The notes: generated from the sequence alone by a model not told the origin. DNA of 64,000 bases from Amycolatopsis sp. CA-128772 (GCF_002904295.1 NZ_PPHG01000084.1:1-64000), one strand, 5' to 3'. Shown: positions 1 through 9,925, counted from the first letter of the stretch. Numbers and translations: made by a program.

Positions 1-78
1 GGGCAGGGGGCGGGCGCGAGTGGGCTCGGGGCGGCACTGGCGCCACGGTCCGCGGCGGCGGCCGATCGTGGTCGGGCG

Positions 79-219
79 GTGTGCCGGCGGCGGCTGCCGA
101 TCGCGGCCGGGGCGGCGTGCCCGCGGCGGCTGTAGATCCCGGCCAAGCGGCGTGCCCGCGGCGGCTGCCGATCCCGGCCAAGCAGCGTGCCCGCGGCGCC
201 TGCGCCCCTGGTCGCGGCC
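79..219. repeat. 35-bp tandem repeat upstream of dnaK
   Basis: Units starting near 79, 115, 150 and 185 share the core GCGTGCCCGCGGCGGCTG followed by a GATCCCGGCCAA-type tail. Spacing is 36, 35 and 35 bp. The copies at 115 and 150 are nearly identical; the first and last are degenerate. The block ends about 115 bp before the first HspR operator. Confidence 0.75.
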
Positions 220-332
220 GGGTCGCCCACGACCGAACCCCCGGGTGAGGGGCGTCACACCGACTCGGACCCTTCTCGGCCGCCCGGCCCGGGAACAAGA
301 AGCCCGACCGCCTCGTTAGGCTGGGTACAGAG

Positions 333-353
333 GTTGAGCGCAGTCGACTCAAG
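333..353 (+). promoter_or_regulatory. HAIR operator 1 (HspR) upstream of dnaK
   Basis: GTTGAGC-N7-ACTCAAG matches the HspR-associated inverted repeat CTTGAGT-N7-ACTCAAG, with a perfect right arm and five of seven left-arm bases. It lies just upstream of the probable -35 box. The same two arms recur before clpB. Confidence 0.88.
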
Positions 354-359
354 TCCGGC

Positions 360-387
360 TTGACGAGGTGTGCGAAGGCCCGATAAA
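360..387 (+). promoter_or_regulatory. Probable dnaK promoter
   Basis: TTGACG at 360-365 and GATAAA at 382-387 are separated by 16 nt, a good housekeeping-sigma promoter. It sits between the two HAIR sites, so HspR bound at either would block polymerase. No experiment supports the exact transcription start. Confidence 0.6.
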
Positions 388-388
388 A

Positions 389-409
389 CTTGCCAGGGGC
401 TCGCTCAAG
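389..409 (+). promoter_or_regulatory. HAIR operator 2 (HspR) upstream of dnaK
   Basis: CTTGCCA-N7-GCTCAAG has the HAIR spacing, with a weaker left arm and six of seven right-arm bases. It starts immediately downstream of the -10 box. Two HAIRs around one promoter resemble the arrangement known for Streptomyces dnaK. Confidence 0.7.
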
Positions 410-464
410 GCGAGAACGAACCTGCAGGTCACGAACATAGCAGCCGTACACAGGAGGAAGCACC

Positions 465-2335
<1,871 letters not shown>

Positions 2336-2339
<4 letters not shown>

Positions 2340-3043
2340 CCCACAGCTACGACGAATCCGAGAACCAGGGCCGCGGCCCCGAGGAGCCGGTGGTCGTGCG
2401 GGACCGACGTCGGGTGGACCCCCAGACCGGGCAGGTCCGCCCGCCCGGTCCGGCCCACGCCGCGCCGGAGCCGGAGGAGGCGCCCGTGGAGCACGCGGGC
2501 CCCTCGCTCGGCGACACGATCATGGACGACGCGGTGTCGGTCGTCTCCGACGTGGAGAAGGAGCTGGCCGAGCGCACCGCCGACCTCCAGCGCCTGCAGG
2601 CCGAGTACGCCAACTACCGCAAGCGGGTCGAGCGTGACCGCGAGGCGGTCGTCATCGGCGCGAAGGCGACCGTGGTGAACGACCTGCTGCCGCTGCTCGA
2701 CGACCTCGAGCGGGCCGAGCAGCACGGTGACCTCACCGGCGCGTTCAAGGCCGTCGGCGACAAGCTGATCAGCGGCCTGCAGCGCGCGGGCCTCGAGTCG
2801 TTCGGCGCCGAGGGCGAGCCCTTCGACCCGAGCGTGCACGAGGCCGTGCAGCACAACACCTCGCCGGACGTGGCGGGCCCGACGGTCACCGTGGTCATGC
2901 GCCGCGGGTACCGGTTCGGGGACCGCGTACTGCGGGCGGCGCTGGTCGGCGTGACCGACCACGAGCCCGGCGCGACCCCGGGGGACCCGTCCGTGGGTGG
3001 CGAGCTGCCACTCGGCGGCGGAGTCGATGAGCAGCAGCAGTAA
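2336..3043 (+). CDS. grpE: Nucleotide exchange factor GrpE
   Basis: Releases ADP from DnaK. The GTG start at 2336 overlaps the dnaK stop (GTGA), so translation is probably coupled. The protein has 235 residues. An acidic, proline-rich disordered N-terminus (about 1-60) is followed by a long helix rich in Glu/Lys/Arg (about 62-105) for the dimer coiled coil. The compact head contains the family signature around GYRFGDRVLRAA. The extended N-terminus is common in actinomycetes. Identity rests on position and signature. Confidence 0.96.
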
Positions 3044-3073
3044 GAGGAACCAAGTGGAAGGAGGAGACGCCCG

Positions 3074-4246
3074 ATGAGTGCACGGGAATGGATCGGCAAG
3101 GACTTCTACCGTGAACTGGGCGTCTCCTCCGACGCCACCGCGGACGAAATCAAGAAGGCCTACCGGAAGCTGGCCAAGGAGAACCACCCGGACGCGAACG
3201 CCGGCAACGCGCAGGCGGAGCAGAAGTTCAAGGCGGTCTCCGAGGCGTACGGCGTGCTCTCCGACGCGAGCAAGCGCAAGGAGTACGACGAGGCGCGGCG
3301 CCTGTTCGGCGGCGCCGGCGGGTTCAACTTCCCCGGCGGCGGAACCGGCACCGGCAGCTTCGACATGGGCGACATCTTCGGCCAGGCCGGCGCCGGTCAG
3401 CAGGGCGGTTTCGGCGGGCTCGGCGACATCCTCGGCGGGCTGTTCGGCCGCGGGCGGACGGCGACGGGCGCGACGGCGAACCGGCCGCAGCGCGGGGCCG
3501 ACGTCGAGACGGACGTCCGGATCGACTTCACCGAGGCGGTCAAGGGCGCGACCCTGCCGCTGCGGCTGTCGAGCCCGGCGACCTGTGCGACGTGCAGCGG
3601 CAACGGTGCGCGGCCGGGCACGTCGCCGCGGACCTGCCCGACCTGTTCCGGGTCGGGGCTGGTCAGCCGCAGCCAGGGCGCGTTCGCGTTCTCGGAGCCG
3701 TGCCGCGACTGCCGCGGCCGCGGGACGATCATCGACGACCCGTGCCCCGAGTGCGGCGGCGAAGGCATCAGCACGCGGACCCGCACGCTGACCGTCCGGA
3801 TCCCGCCGGGCGTCGACGACGACCAGCGCATCCGGCTGGCCGGCCAGGGCGAGCCGGGCCGGGGCGGGGCGCAGGCCGGCGACCTGTACGTCCGGGTGCA
3901 CGTGGCCCCGCACGCGCTGTTCGGGCGCAAGGGGCTCGACCTGACGATCACCGTGCCGGTGGACTTCACCGAGCTGACGCTCGGCACCACGATCACGGTG
4001 CCGACGCTGGAGGCCAAGGTCTCGCTCAAGGTGCCGCCGGGCACGGCGAGCGGACGGGTGCTGCGCGTGCGCGGCAAGGGCATCGCCAAGCGCGACGGTT
4101 CGCAAGGTGACCTGCTCGTCACCCTCCAGGCGGCGATTCCCGCCAAACTGGACGACAAGGCGCGCGACGCACTGCAGGCGTACGCCGAGGCGATGGCCGG
4201 GCACGACCCCCGGCCCGAGATCACCGAGCTGCTGCAAGGTAGGTGA
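3074..4246 (+). CDS. dnaJ: Chaperone protein DnaJ (type I)
   Basis: Hsp40 co-chaperone that stimulates the DnaK ATPase and delivers substrate; 390 residues. The J domain (about 10-75) contains the HPD tripeptide in ENHPDANAG. A Gly/Phe-rich stretch follows (about 80-140). The zinc-binding region has four CxxCxGxG-type repeats (CATCSGNG, CPTCSGSG, CRDCRGRG, CPECGGEG), then two beta-rich C-terminal domains. ATG 3074 has a GGAGG just upstream and lies 30 bp after grpE. Its location in the dnaK operon marks it as DnaJ1; actinomycetes usually have a second DnaJ elsewhere. Confidence 0.97.
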   Translation: MSAREWIGKDFYRELGVSSDATADEIKKAYRKLAKENHPDANAGNAQAEQKFKAVSEAYGVLSDASKRKEYDEARRLFGGAGGFNFPGGGTGTGSFDMGDIFGQAGAGQQGGFGGLGDILGGLFGRGRTATGATANRPQRGADVETDVRIDFTEAVKGATLPLRLSSPATCATCSGNGARPGTSPRTCPTCSGSGLVSRSQGAFAFSEPCRDCRGRGTIIDDPCPECGGEGISTRTRTLTVRIPPGVDDDQRIRLAGQGEPGRGGAQAGDLYVRVHVAPHALFGRKGLDLTITVPVDFTELTLGTTITVPTLEAKVSLKVPPGTASGRVLRVRGKGIAKRDGSQGDLLVTLQAAIPAKLDDKARDALQAYAEAMAGHDPRPEITELLQGR

Positions 4247-4677
4247 GTGTGGTGTTCGGCGGGATTCCCCAGGAAGGGGACGAGGAGACCCCGGTGTTCG
4301 TCATCTCGGTGGCGGCCCAGCTCGCCGGGATGCACGCGCAGACGTTGCGCACGTACGACCGGCAGGGCCTGGTCTCCCCGGGCCGCACCCCGGGCGGCGG
4401 GCGGCGCTACTCGATGCGGGACATCGCGCTGCTGCGCGAGGTCCAGCGGCTGTCGCAGGAAGACGGCGTCAACCTGGCGGGCATCAAGCGCATCATCGAG
4501 CTGGAGAACCAGGTCGACGCGCTAAGGGCCCGGATCACCGAGCTGACCGAGGAACTGACCGCGGCGTACGTGGCCGCGGAGCAGGCGACAGCGGCGGCGC
4601 ACGCGTCCTACCGCCGGGACCTGGTGCCGCTCAACCAGCAGACGGCGCTGGTGGTCTGGCGGCCCAAGCGCCGCTGA
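4243..4677 (+). CDS. hspR: Heat-shock repressor HspR (MerR family)
   Basis: Autoregulatory repressor of the dnaK operon and clpB; DnaK acts as co-repressor in Streptomyces. The 144-residue protein has a MerR winged helix at about 20-90 (ISVAAQLAGMHAQTLRTYDR, then GRRYS), a short coiled coil, and a basic WRPKRR tail typical of HspR. GTG 4243 overlaps the dnaJ stop by four bases. An internal GTG at 4294 would give a shorter product starting next to the HTH. Three HAIR sites in the window are its expected targets. Confidence 0.93.
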   Translation: MSVVFGGIPQEGDEETPVFVISVAAQLAGMHAQTLRTYDRQGLVSPGRTPGGGRRYSMRDIALLREVQRLSQEDGVNLAGIKRIIELENQVDALRARITELTEELTAAYVAAEQATAAAHASYRRDLVPLNQQTALVVWRPKRR

Positions 4678-4690
4678 CGACGACCGTGCG

Positions 4691-4726
4691 ACGAGGGCCT
4701 CCCCGGGCGACCGGGGAGGCCCTCGT
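4691..4726 (+). terminator. Terminator hairpin after hspR
   Basis: A perfect 16-bp stem (4691-4706 with 4711-4726) closes on the loop GCGA 14 bp after the hspR stop. No U-tract follows, as is common in high-GC actinomycetes. The right arm is also the start of the first copy of a 47-bp duplication. Confidence 0.85.
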
Positions 4727-4817
4727 GCGTGAGCAGTCCCTCCCGGCTGCTCACCGCCGCGGGTCACTGCCCTCGTGCGTGAGCAGTCCCTCCCGGCTGC
4801 TCACCGCCGCGGGTCAC
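4721..4817. repeat. 47-bp sequence duplicated in tandem (50-bp period)
   Basis: Positions 4721-4767 are repeated exactly at 4771-4817, separated by TGC. Each copy contains a small hairpin: GTGAGCAG pairs with CTGCTCAC (4729-4736 with 4747-4754; second copy 4779-4786 with 4797-4804). The second copy runs into the stop of the DUF305 gene. It looks like a recent local duplication of the region between two convergent operons, possibly giving serial terminators. Confidence 0.85.
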
Positions 4818-5353
4818 GTCTTGACGTTCAGCAGCTGCTTGACCTCGGCCGTCCGGGACTCGATCACCCGCCGGGCCAGGTCGCGGGCCTGGGCGTTGAC
4901 GCCGCCGGCCGTCCCGTTCTCCGTCTGGGCCAGCTCGACCGCGCCCTGCTGCTGGCCCGTCAGGACGTCCAGGAACCGGCGGGTGAACTCGGTGTCCGAC
5001 GCCGCCCGGAGCGCGCCCACCAGGTCCGGGGACGTCATCTTCATGCCCCCGTGGCCCGCGTGGGCCTGGGGGTTCGTGTCCATCGTCTCCGGCTGGTTCC
5101 ACTCGTGGAGCCAGCGCCGCATGTCCGCGACCTCGGTCTGCTGCGTCACCTCGATCGCCTTCGCCAGCTCCTTGAGCTCCGCCGGAACCGGGCGGGCCGA
5201 AGCCAGGCGGACGAGCTCGACGCCCTGCTCGTTCTGGGGGATCAGCATCTGCAGGAACATCACGTCGGCGGCGTTGTACTGCGGGGCGGCCGCCGTCGCG
5301 CCGCTGCCGCATCCGGTCAGCAGCAGCGCGACGACGGCCAGGACCAACCTCAC
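4814..5353 (-). CDS. DUF305 lipoprotein coupled to the LPMO gene
   Basis: Predicted exported lipoprotein of 179 residues. The N-terminal hydrophobic stretch ends in the lipobox LLTGC. The DUF305 fold is recognisable in FLQMLIPQNEQGVELV and in AIEVTQQTEVADMRRWLHEW. The canonical His-His after the first Pro of this family is Gln-Asn here. A His/Met-rich stretch (HAGHGGMKM) could bind copper. GTG 5353 overlaps the LPMO stop by four bases, so the two are made together. A role in giving copper to the LPMO is inference from coupling and residues, not established. Confidence 0.85.
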   Translation of the reverse strand: MRLVLAVVALLLTGCGSGATAAAPQYNAADVMFLQMLIPQNEQGVELVRLASARPVPAELKELAKAIEVTQQTEVADMRRWLHEWNQPETMDTNPQAHAGHGGMKMTSPDLVGALRAASDTEFTRRFLDVLTGQQQGAVELAQTENGTAGGVNAQARDLARRVIESRTAEVKQLLNVKT

Positions 5354-6120
5354 TGGCGCTGCCACAGCGCCGGGGTGTTCGGCGGCTCCCAGCCCGCGAT
5401 CGCCGTGTGCGGCTGGAGGCAGCGGTAGCTCGCGCCGTTGTACGTCACGACGTCGCCCGCCTTGTACGCCGTGCCCGCCGACCACGTTCCGCTGGAGGGC
5501 GGGGTGGTCGTCGTGGTGGGCGGCCGGGTGGTCGTCGTGGTGGGCGGCGTCGTCGTGGTCGGCGGTGTGGTGGTCGGCGGCGTGGTGGTGCCGCCACCCC
5601 CGCCGACCTGCAGGTCGATGCAGCTGTAGAACGCGTTGGCCGTGTCCGAGATGTTCCAGATGGCCAGCACCTTGATCCGGCCCGAGTAGCCGGCCAGGTT
5701 CACCGTGTGCGACAGCGTCGACGGCGGCTGCTGGTTGTTGCCGTTGAACAGCGCGACGCGGGTGTTGCCGACGTAGTACTCGTAGCTGGACGTCGAGTGC
5801 CGTGCGGTGAAGACCCAGTTGAACGTCACCGTGGTGCCCACCGACTTCGCGGGCCACGGCTTCGACTCGTCGGTCAGCTCGGCGAACTGGGACAGCCCGC
5901 CGTTGCAGCTGCGCAGCCCCTTCGGGCCTTCGACGCTCTGCGGTTCGTAGACGATCTCGCCGCAGTTGGGGACCTTCCCGGCCGCGCAGTTGGCCTGCCG
6001 GCTGGGCGGATCCGACACGTAGCCGTGGGCACTCGCGCCGGTGGCGGGGAGGACGACGACCAGCACCGGTGCGAGGAGTGCACCGGCCGCGGCCGCGAAG
6101 AGCTTTCGTTTCAGGGTCAT
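5350..6120 (-). CDS. AA10 lytic polysaccharide monooxygenase with CBM5/12-type domain
   Basis: Secreted copper enzyme that oxidatively cleaves crystalline polysaccharide, probably chitin. It has 256 residues. The signal peptide (1-31) ends in GASA and leaves His32 as the N-terminal residue of the copper histidine brace; His108 in FTARHSTSS is the likely second ligand. The AA10 domain begins HGYVSDPPSRQ. A Thr/Pro linker leads to a C-terminal carbohydrate-binding module (about 207-256) starting WSAGTAYKAGDVV, of the ChtBD3 kind. ATG 6120 was chosen over an upstream in-frame start at 6225 because it has AGGAGC and begins the signal peptide. A DasR site lies upstream, supporting chitin over cellulose. 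Confidence 0.93.
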   Translation of the reverse strand: MTLKRKLFAAAAGALLAPVLVVVLPATGASAHGYVSDPPSRQANCAAGKVPNCGEIVYEPQSVEGPKGLRSCNGGLSQFAELTDESKPWPAKSVGTTVTFNWVFTARHSTSSYEYYVGNTRVALFNGNNQQPPSTLSHTVNLAGYSGRIKVLAIWNISDTANAFYSCIDLQVGGGGGTTTPPTTTPPTTTTPPTTTTTRPPTTTTTPPSSGTWSAGTAYKAGDVVTYNGASYRCLQPHTAIAGWEPPNTPALWQRQ

Positions 6121-6187
6121 TTCGGCTCCTCGAAGGGGAACTGCGTCGTTCCGGAGGAAGGACGAACGAGCACATCCGGGGAAGATG

Positions 6188-6199
6188 TGGTCTAGACCA
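6188..6199 (-). promoter_or_regulatory. DasR-type dre operator upstream of the LPMO gene
   Basis: TGGTCTAGACCA is a perfect 12-bp palindrome and equals the core of the DasR-responsive element (A[CG]TGGTCTAGACCA[GC]T) of Streptomyces. It lies 68 bp before the LPMO start. DasR is a GntR repressor relieved by GlcNAc/glucosamine phosphates; no dasR gene is in this window. Confidence 0.85.
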
Positions 6200-6265
6200 T
6201 AAGGCGATTCGGCCACAACGGTCAACGAACTACCGCCGTTCGACGAATTCGCTGCTCCGTCCGGC

Positions 6266-6982
6266 TCAGTGCGAAGGTCGGGCCGGCTGCTGCAGGTGTT
6301 CGCCGAAGAAAGACGTCACTCGGCGCCAAGCGTCCTCCGCCGATTCGTGGTGGTAGGTGAACCCGACCACCTTGAGCAGCAGGTTCACCGGCGCCGCGGT
6401 GTCGATCTTGTTGGCGAACCCGTGGCTCGCGTCCGGGTACTCCTTGACGTCGTGCGGGACGCCACGCTGGGTGAGGGCCGTCTCCAGCTTGGCCGCGGCG
6501 CCGCGCAGGCCGAAGTCCTTCTTGCCGAAGCTGGCGACGACCGGGCAGGCGTCGTCCAGGACGGACAGGTTCTTCGGCAGCTGCCCGTAGTAGGGCGCGG
6601 ACGCCTCGAAGCCGCGCGACGCCGCGACGAGCGCGAAGCCGCCGCCCATGCAGAAGCCCGCAATGCCGACCCGGCCCGAGCAGTCCGCCCGGCCGGCCAG
6701 CAGGGCGCGGGACGCCTCGATGTCGTCGAACGCCCGGCCCTGGTTGGCGAACATGTCCGAAAACACCCGGCGCACGCAGCGGCGCATACCCCCGCGCGAA
6801 TACAGGTCCGGGCTGAGGGCGAGATATCCCTCGCGGGCGAAGCGGTCGGTGATGTTCTTCGTGTCCTGGCTCAGCCCGAACACGTCGTGGATCAGCACCA
6901 CGCCCGGGTGCGGTCCCGCGCCGGAGGGTTCCGCCAGGTAGCCGCCGATGGTGCCGTCCGAAACCGGAATAGTCATCTCCAT
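6266..6982 (-). CDS. Dienelactone hydrolase family protein
   Basis: Alpha/beta hydrolase of 238 residues, cytosolic (no signal peptide). The nucleophile elbow GFCMGGG contains the Cys of the classical Cys-Asp-His triad; HGFANK near the C-terminus supplies the His and KKDFGL is near the acid. The oxyanion side has VVLIHDVFGL. Such enzymes open dienelactones or related esters; the substrate is not predictable. ATG 6982 and ATG 6976 are both possible starts (MEMTIPVSD). The gene is followed at the left by the LPMO operon on the same strand but with a separate promoter region. Confidence 0.88.
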   Translation of the reverse strand: MEMTIPVSDGTIGGYLAEPSGAGPHPGVVLIHDVFGLSQDTKNITDRFAREGYLALSPDLYSRGGMRRCVRRVFSDMFANQGRAFDDIEASRALLAGRADCSGRVGIAGFCMGGGFALVAASRGFEASAPYYGQLPKNLSVLDDACPVVASFGKKDFGLRGAAAKLETALTQRGVPHDVKEYPDASHGFANKIDTAAPVNLLLKVVGFTYHHESAEDAWRRVTSFFGEHLQQPARPSH

Positions 6983-7056
6983 ATCGGTGAAGATAGCGAG
7001 AATCCCCCGGTCCGGCGCGGGCCGCTGAGAGTTCCTCAGCGCATTCCGGACAAACC

Positions 7057-8151
7057 TCAGTCCAGCGTGAACGGGTCGTACGATATTCGTTCCAGCTCGA
7101 TCCCCTTGGCCAGCAGCTTCGCGACGGTTGCCTGGATCATCGGCGGCGAACCGGAAACGAGGACGTCGTGGTGGCGCCACGAGCCGCGCTGGGTCACGGC
7201 GTGGGCGAGCGTGCCGCGGTCGCCGCCGGCCAGCGCGCCCTCCTCGGTGACCGGGGTGACCGTCAGCCACTTCGACGTCGCCGCCAGCCGGCGGAGCTCG
7301 TCCAGCGCGTACAGGTCTTCCGGCCGCTTGCCGCCGAAGAACAGGTGCACGGGCGGGTTGCGCTTCCAGCGCGAAAGGTCGTCGAGGATCGCCAGCAGGG
7401 GCGTGATGCCGGTGCCGCCGCCGATCATCAGCAGCCGCCGCTTGGTGGTGGTCGGGCGCACGTTCAGCACGCCCATCGACGGCCCGAGGCGCCAGACGTC
7501 GCCGGGCCGGGTGTGGTTGACGATGCTGCCGCTGACCCAGCCGCCGGGCACCGCGCGCACGTGGAAGGTGAGCTGGCCGTCGCCGCGGGGTGCGTTCGCC
7601 GGGGACAGGTACCGCCAGAACCGCGGCCGCTGCGGCACTTCCACGCTGACGTACCCGCCCGAGCGGTACGGCAGCAGGCCCTCGGTGCGCACCTTCACCA
7701 GCGCGACGTCGCGGGCGAGCTTCCGGTGCTCCAGCACGGTCGCCGACCACGCGGCCGGCCCGGTCTCCGCCTGGGCGGCTTCTCGCATCGTCTTGGCGAT
7801 GAGCCCGTAGGCCGCGGTCCACGCGGATTCGACTTCGGGGGTCCATTTTTCCTTGAGGAACCGTTTCAGCGCGGCGATCAGCGCGACGCCGACGGCGTCG
7901 TAGTGGCGCGAGACGACGGCGAACTTCCGGTGGTCGCGGCCCAGCTGGCCGAGGAAGGTGACCAGCTCGTCGGGCCGGTCGACCATCTGCACCACGTACA
8001 CGAGCGCGCGCAGCAGGCGGCTGCGCTGGGTCGTCATGGTGACCGGGAACAGCTCGCGGCAGTCGGGCGCGACCACGAACAACGCGCCGTAGAAGTACTG
8101 CGCCAGTTCGTCGGCTTTCGGTTCGATCTCCGCAAAGCTTTCACGAATCAA
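7057..8151 (-). CDS. Globin-FAD/NAD reductase fusion 1, 5' end frameshifted
   Basis: Flavohaemoglobin-like protein: a globin domain (about 1-130; proximal His in SRHYDAVG) joined to a ferredoxin-reductase-type FAD domain (RFWRYLSPAN) and an NAD domain (GGGTGITPLLA). Family members oxidise NO to nitrate or reduce O2. The intact frame can only start at TTG 8151, inside the globin. An ATG at 8231 opens a frame that would join it if the run of eight C (G on the plus strand, 8185-8192) had nine. The rebuilt start MSAESVKISAMPEPPPVSA resembles that of the paralogue upstream. Either a sequencing error or a true slip-prone mutation. Confidence 0.88.
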   Translation of the reverse strand: MIRESFAEIEPKADELAQYFYGALFVVAPDCRELFPVTMTTQRSRLLRALVYVVQMVDRPDELVTFLGQLGRDHRKFAVVSRHYDAVGVALIAALKRFLKEKWTPEVESAWTAAYGLIAKTMREAAQAETGPAAWSATVLEHRKLARDVALVKVRTEGLLPYRSGGYVSVEVPQRPRFWRYLSPANAPRGDGQLTFHVRAVPGGWVSGSIVNHTRPGDVWRLGPSMGVLNVRPTTTKRRLLMIGGGTGITPLLAILDDLSRWKRNPPVHLFFGGKRPEDLYALDELRRLAATSKWLTVTPVTEEGALAGGDRGTLAHAVTQRGSWRHHDVLVSGSPPMIQATVAKLLAKGIELERISYDPFTLD

Positions 8152-8510
8152 CCGGGCCAGTTCACGACCTTCCGCAGCCGAAACGGGGGGGGCTCGGGCA
8201 TGGCGGAGATCTTCACGGATTCAGCACTCATCGGGAACGGTAATCTCCAGTCCTGCAAAGGCTTTTTTCACGCCGTGCACCCGGCGTCGCTGTGCGGTGC
8301 CGCCCCCGAGGGTTCCCGACTGTAGGCGAATTCCCGTGCAGATGCGCGTGATTACGCGCGTTCCCGCTCGAACGGAGCAATTCGGCCACGCGCCGTCAAC
8401 CCCGCCTGGCATAGCGTAAAAATGATCACGCCGTCAGATAAATCCGTTACCCGTTGCTGATTCCCGGGGCGTAACGAAATTGCGAGCCGCGGCGACCCGT
8501 GCGCGGCGCG
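8152..8510. other. Leader and promoter region of globin-reductase 1
   Basis: The part at 8152-8231 encodes the displaced N-terminus of globin-reductase 1, including the poly-G run at 8185-8192. The remaining 280 bp is less GC-rich than its surroundings, with several AT-containing stretches, and probably holds the promoter. No other gene or clear operator was recognised. Confidence 0.55.
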
Positions 8511-9686
8511 CTAGTCGATCGTGAACGGGTCGTACTGGATCTGGTCCAGCGCGCTGCCCGCGACCAGCATCCGCGACACCGTCGCGCGGATCATCGCCGG
8601 CGAGCCGGAAACGAAGATGTCGTGGCCGGGCCAGGAGCCGTACCGCGTGACGGCCTCGGCCAGCGTGCCCTGCTCGAACCCCGGGACGTCGCCGCCGCGC
8701 TCCACCACCGGCGTGACGCTCAGCCACGGGTTGGTGGCCGCGAGCGCGCGCAGCTCTTCGAGGTCGTAGAGGTCCTCACGCGCCGGCCCGCCGTAGAACA
8801 GGTGCGTTCTCGGGTTCTCGCCCCACAGTGCGAGGTGGTCGAGGATCGCCCGCAGCGGCGCGACGCCCGTGCCGCCGGCGACCATCAGGACGCCCCGCGA
8901 CGACTCCCGGGCGACCGTCAGCCGGCCCAGCGGCGGGCCGAGTCGCCAGACGTCCCCGGGCTGCGTGTGGCTGACGATGGCGCGGGACACCCAGCCGCCG
9001 TCGATCGCGCGGACGTGGAACTCGATGCCGCCGTCCTCGCGCGGCGCGTTCGCCGGCGAGAGGTACCGCCACAGCCGCGGCCGCTGCGGCACTTCGACGC
9101 TCACGTACTGGCCCGGGTGGTAGGGCACGGGCTGGTCCGGCACCAGCCGCACCAGGGCGAGGTCCCAGGTCAGCCGCCGGTGCTCGACCACGGTGGCCGA
9201 CCACGACGGCGGGTTCGTGTCCGCCGCGGCGGCGTCCTGCATGGCCCGCGCGGCGATGGTGAACGCCTCGGCCCAGGCCCGTTCGACCTCGGGCGTCCAC
9301 TCCCGGCCGAGGTGGTTCTTCAGCGACGCCAGCAGCGCGGTGCCGACCGCTTCGTAGTGCCGCGGCACCACGCCGAACTTGCGGTGGTCGCGGCCCAGCT
9401 GGCGCAGGAACGGCGCGAGGTCGTCGGGCCGGTCGACCATCTGCACGATGTGCACCAGCGCGCGCACCAGCCGGCCGCGCTGGATCTCCATGTTGATCGG
9501 GAAGAAGTCGCGGGTGGTCGGGGCGAGGGTGAACAGCATCCCGTAGAAGAACTGCGAGATGTCCGCGATGTACGGCTCCGACTTCGCCCAGCTGTCCCGG
9601 ATCAGCCGGACCATCGCGGCGACCGCCGCGGGGGCCTCGCGCGGAGCCGAAGACCTCGGGAGCGGGCTGACGGAGTCGGCTGTCAT
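8511..9686 (-). CDS. Globin-FAD/NAD reductase fusion 2
   Basis: Intact 391-residue paralogue of the neighbouring fusion. Globin domain about 20-160, with FFYGMLFTLAP on the distal side and the proximal His in PRHYEAVG. The FAD-binding segment is RLWRYLSPANAPRED and the NAD-binding loop is VAGGTGVAPLRAIL. The C-terminus YDPFTID matches YDPFTLD of the first copy. Probably a cytosolic NO dioxygenase or haem-based NAD(P)H oxidase. ATG 9686 faces the MarR gene at 9941, so both may use one control region. Two tandem copies suggest duplication and then divergence. Confidence 0.92.
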   Translation of the reverse strand: MTADSVSPLPRSSAPREAPAAVAAMVRLIRDSWAKSEPYIADISQFFYGMLFTLAPTTRDFFPINMEIQRGRLVRALVHIVQMVDRPDDLAPFLRQLGRDHRKFGVVPRHYEAVGTALLASLKNHLGREWTPEVERAWAEAFTIAARAMQDAAAADTNPPSWSATVVEHRRLTWDLALVRLVPDQPVPYHPGQYVSVEVPQRPRLWRYLSPANAPREDGGIEFHVRAIDGGWVSRAIVSHTQPGDVWRLGPPLGRLTVARESSRGVLMVAGGTGVAPLRAILDHLALWGENPRTHLFYGGPAREDLYDLEELRALAATNPWLSVTPVVERGGDVPGFEQGTLAEAVTRYGSWPGHDIFVSGSPAMIRATVSRMLVAGSALDQIQYDPFTID

Positions 9687-9912
9687 GTGCGGTTGTTCAC
9701 GGGTCGGGGACCGCCTCCTGGGTCCTTCGCCACTGCTGCCACCTCGTCACTCAACGTCACCGGAAGGCGCTGCACGCACCGCCCGTCCGCAGGGTAGCGG
9801 CCGGGCGGCCTTTTGCCCGCATTGTTGCTCCGACCGGGTGTATTGCCCCCGGTCAGGCGTGGGCGACCTCACCGGAAAAATGGTTGTCCCGAGCAAGTGT
9901 CGGGCAATAAAC

Positions 9913-9925
9913 TTGTATTGCACAA
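9913..9925 (+). promoter_or_regulatory. Possible MarR operator
   Basis: TTGTATTGCACAA, with TTGT/ACAA arms spaced by five, lies 15 bp before the MarR start in the divergent region shared with globin-reductase 2. The arms are short, so autoregulation is only a reasonable guess. Confidence 0.4.

Larger units (their letters stand above)
1..464. other. Intergenic region upstream of dnaK
   Basis: No convincing gene. The possible reading frame at 20-319 is made largely of a short tandem repeat and translates to Arg/Gly/Ala-rich sequence with no family resemblance. The right half carries the dnaK promoter and two HspR operators. The left end may hold the 3' side of something outside the window, but no conserved coding is visible. 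Confidence 0.7.

Noticed and set aside
20..319. Reading frame of 99 codons upstream of dnaK
   Set aside because: Made of the 35-bp tandem repeat; Arg/Gly/Pro-rich translation with no family and no ribosome-binding site.
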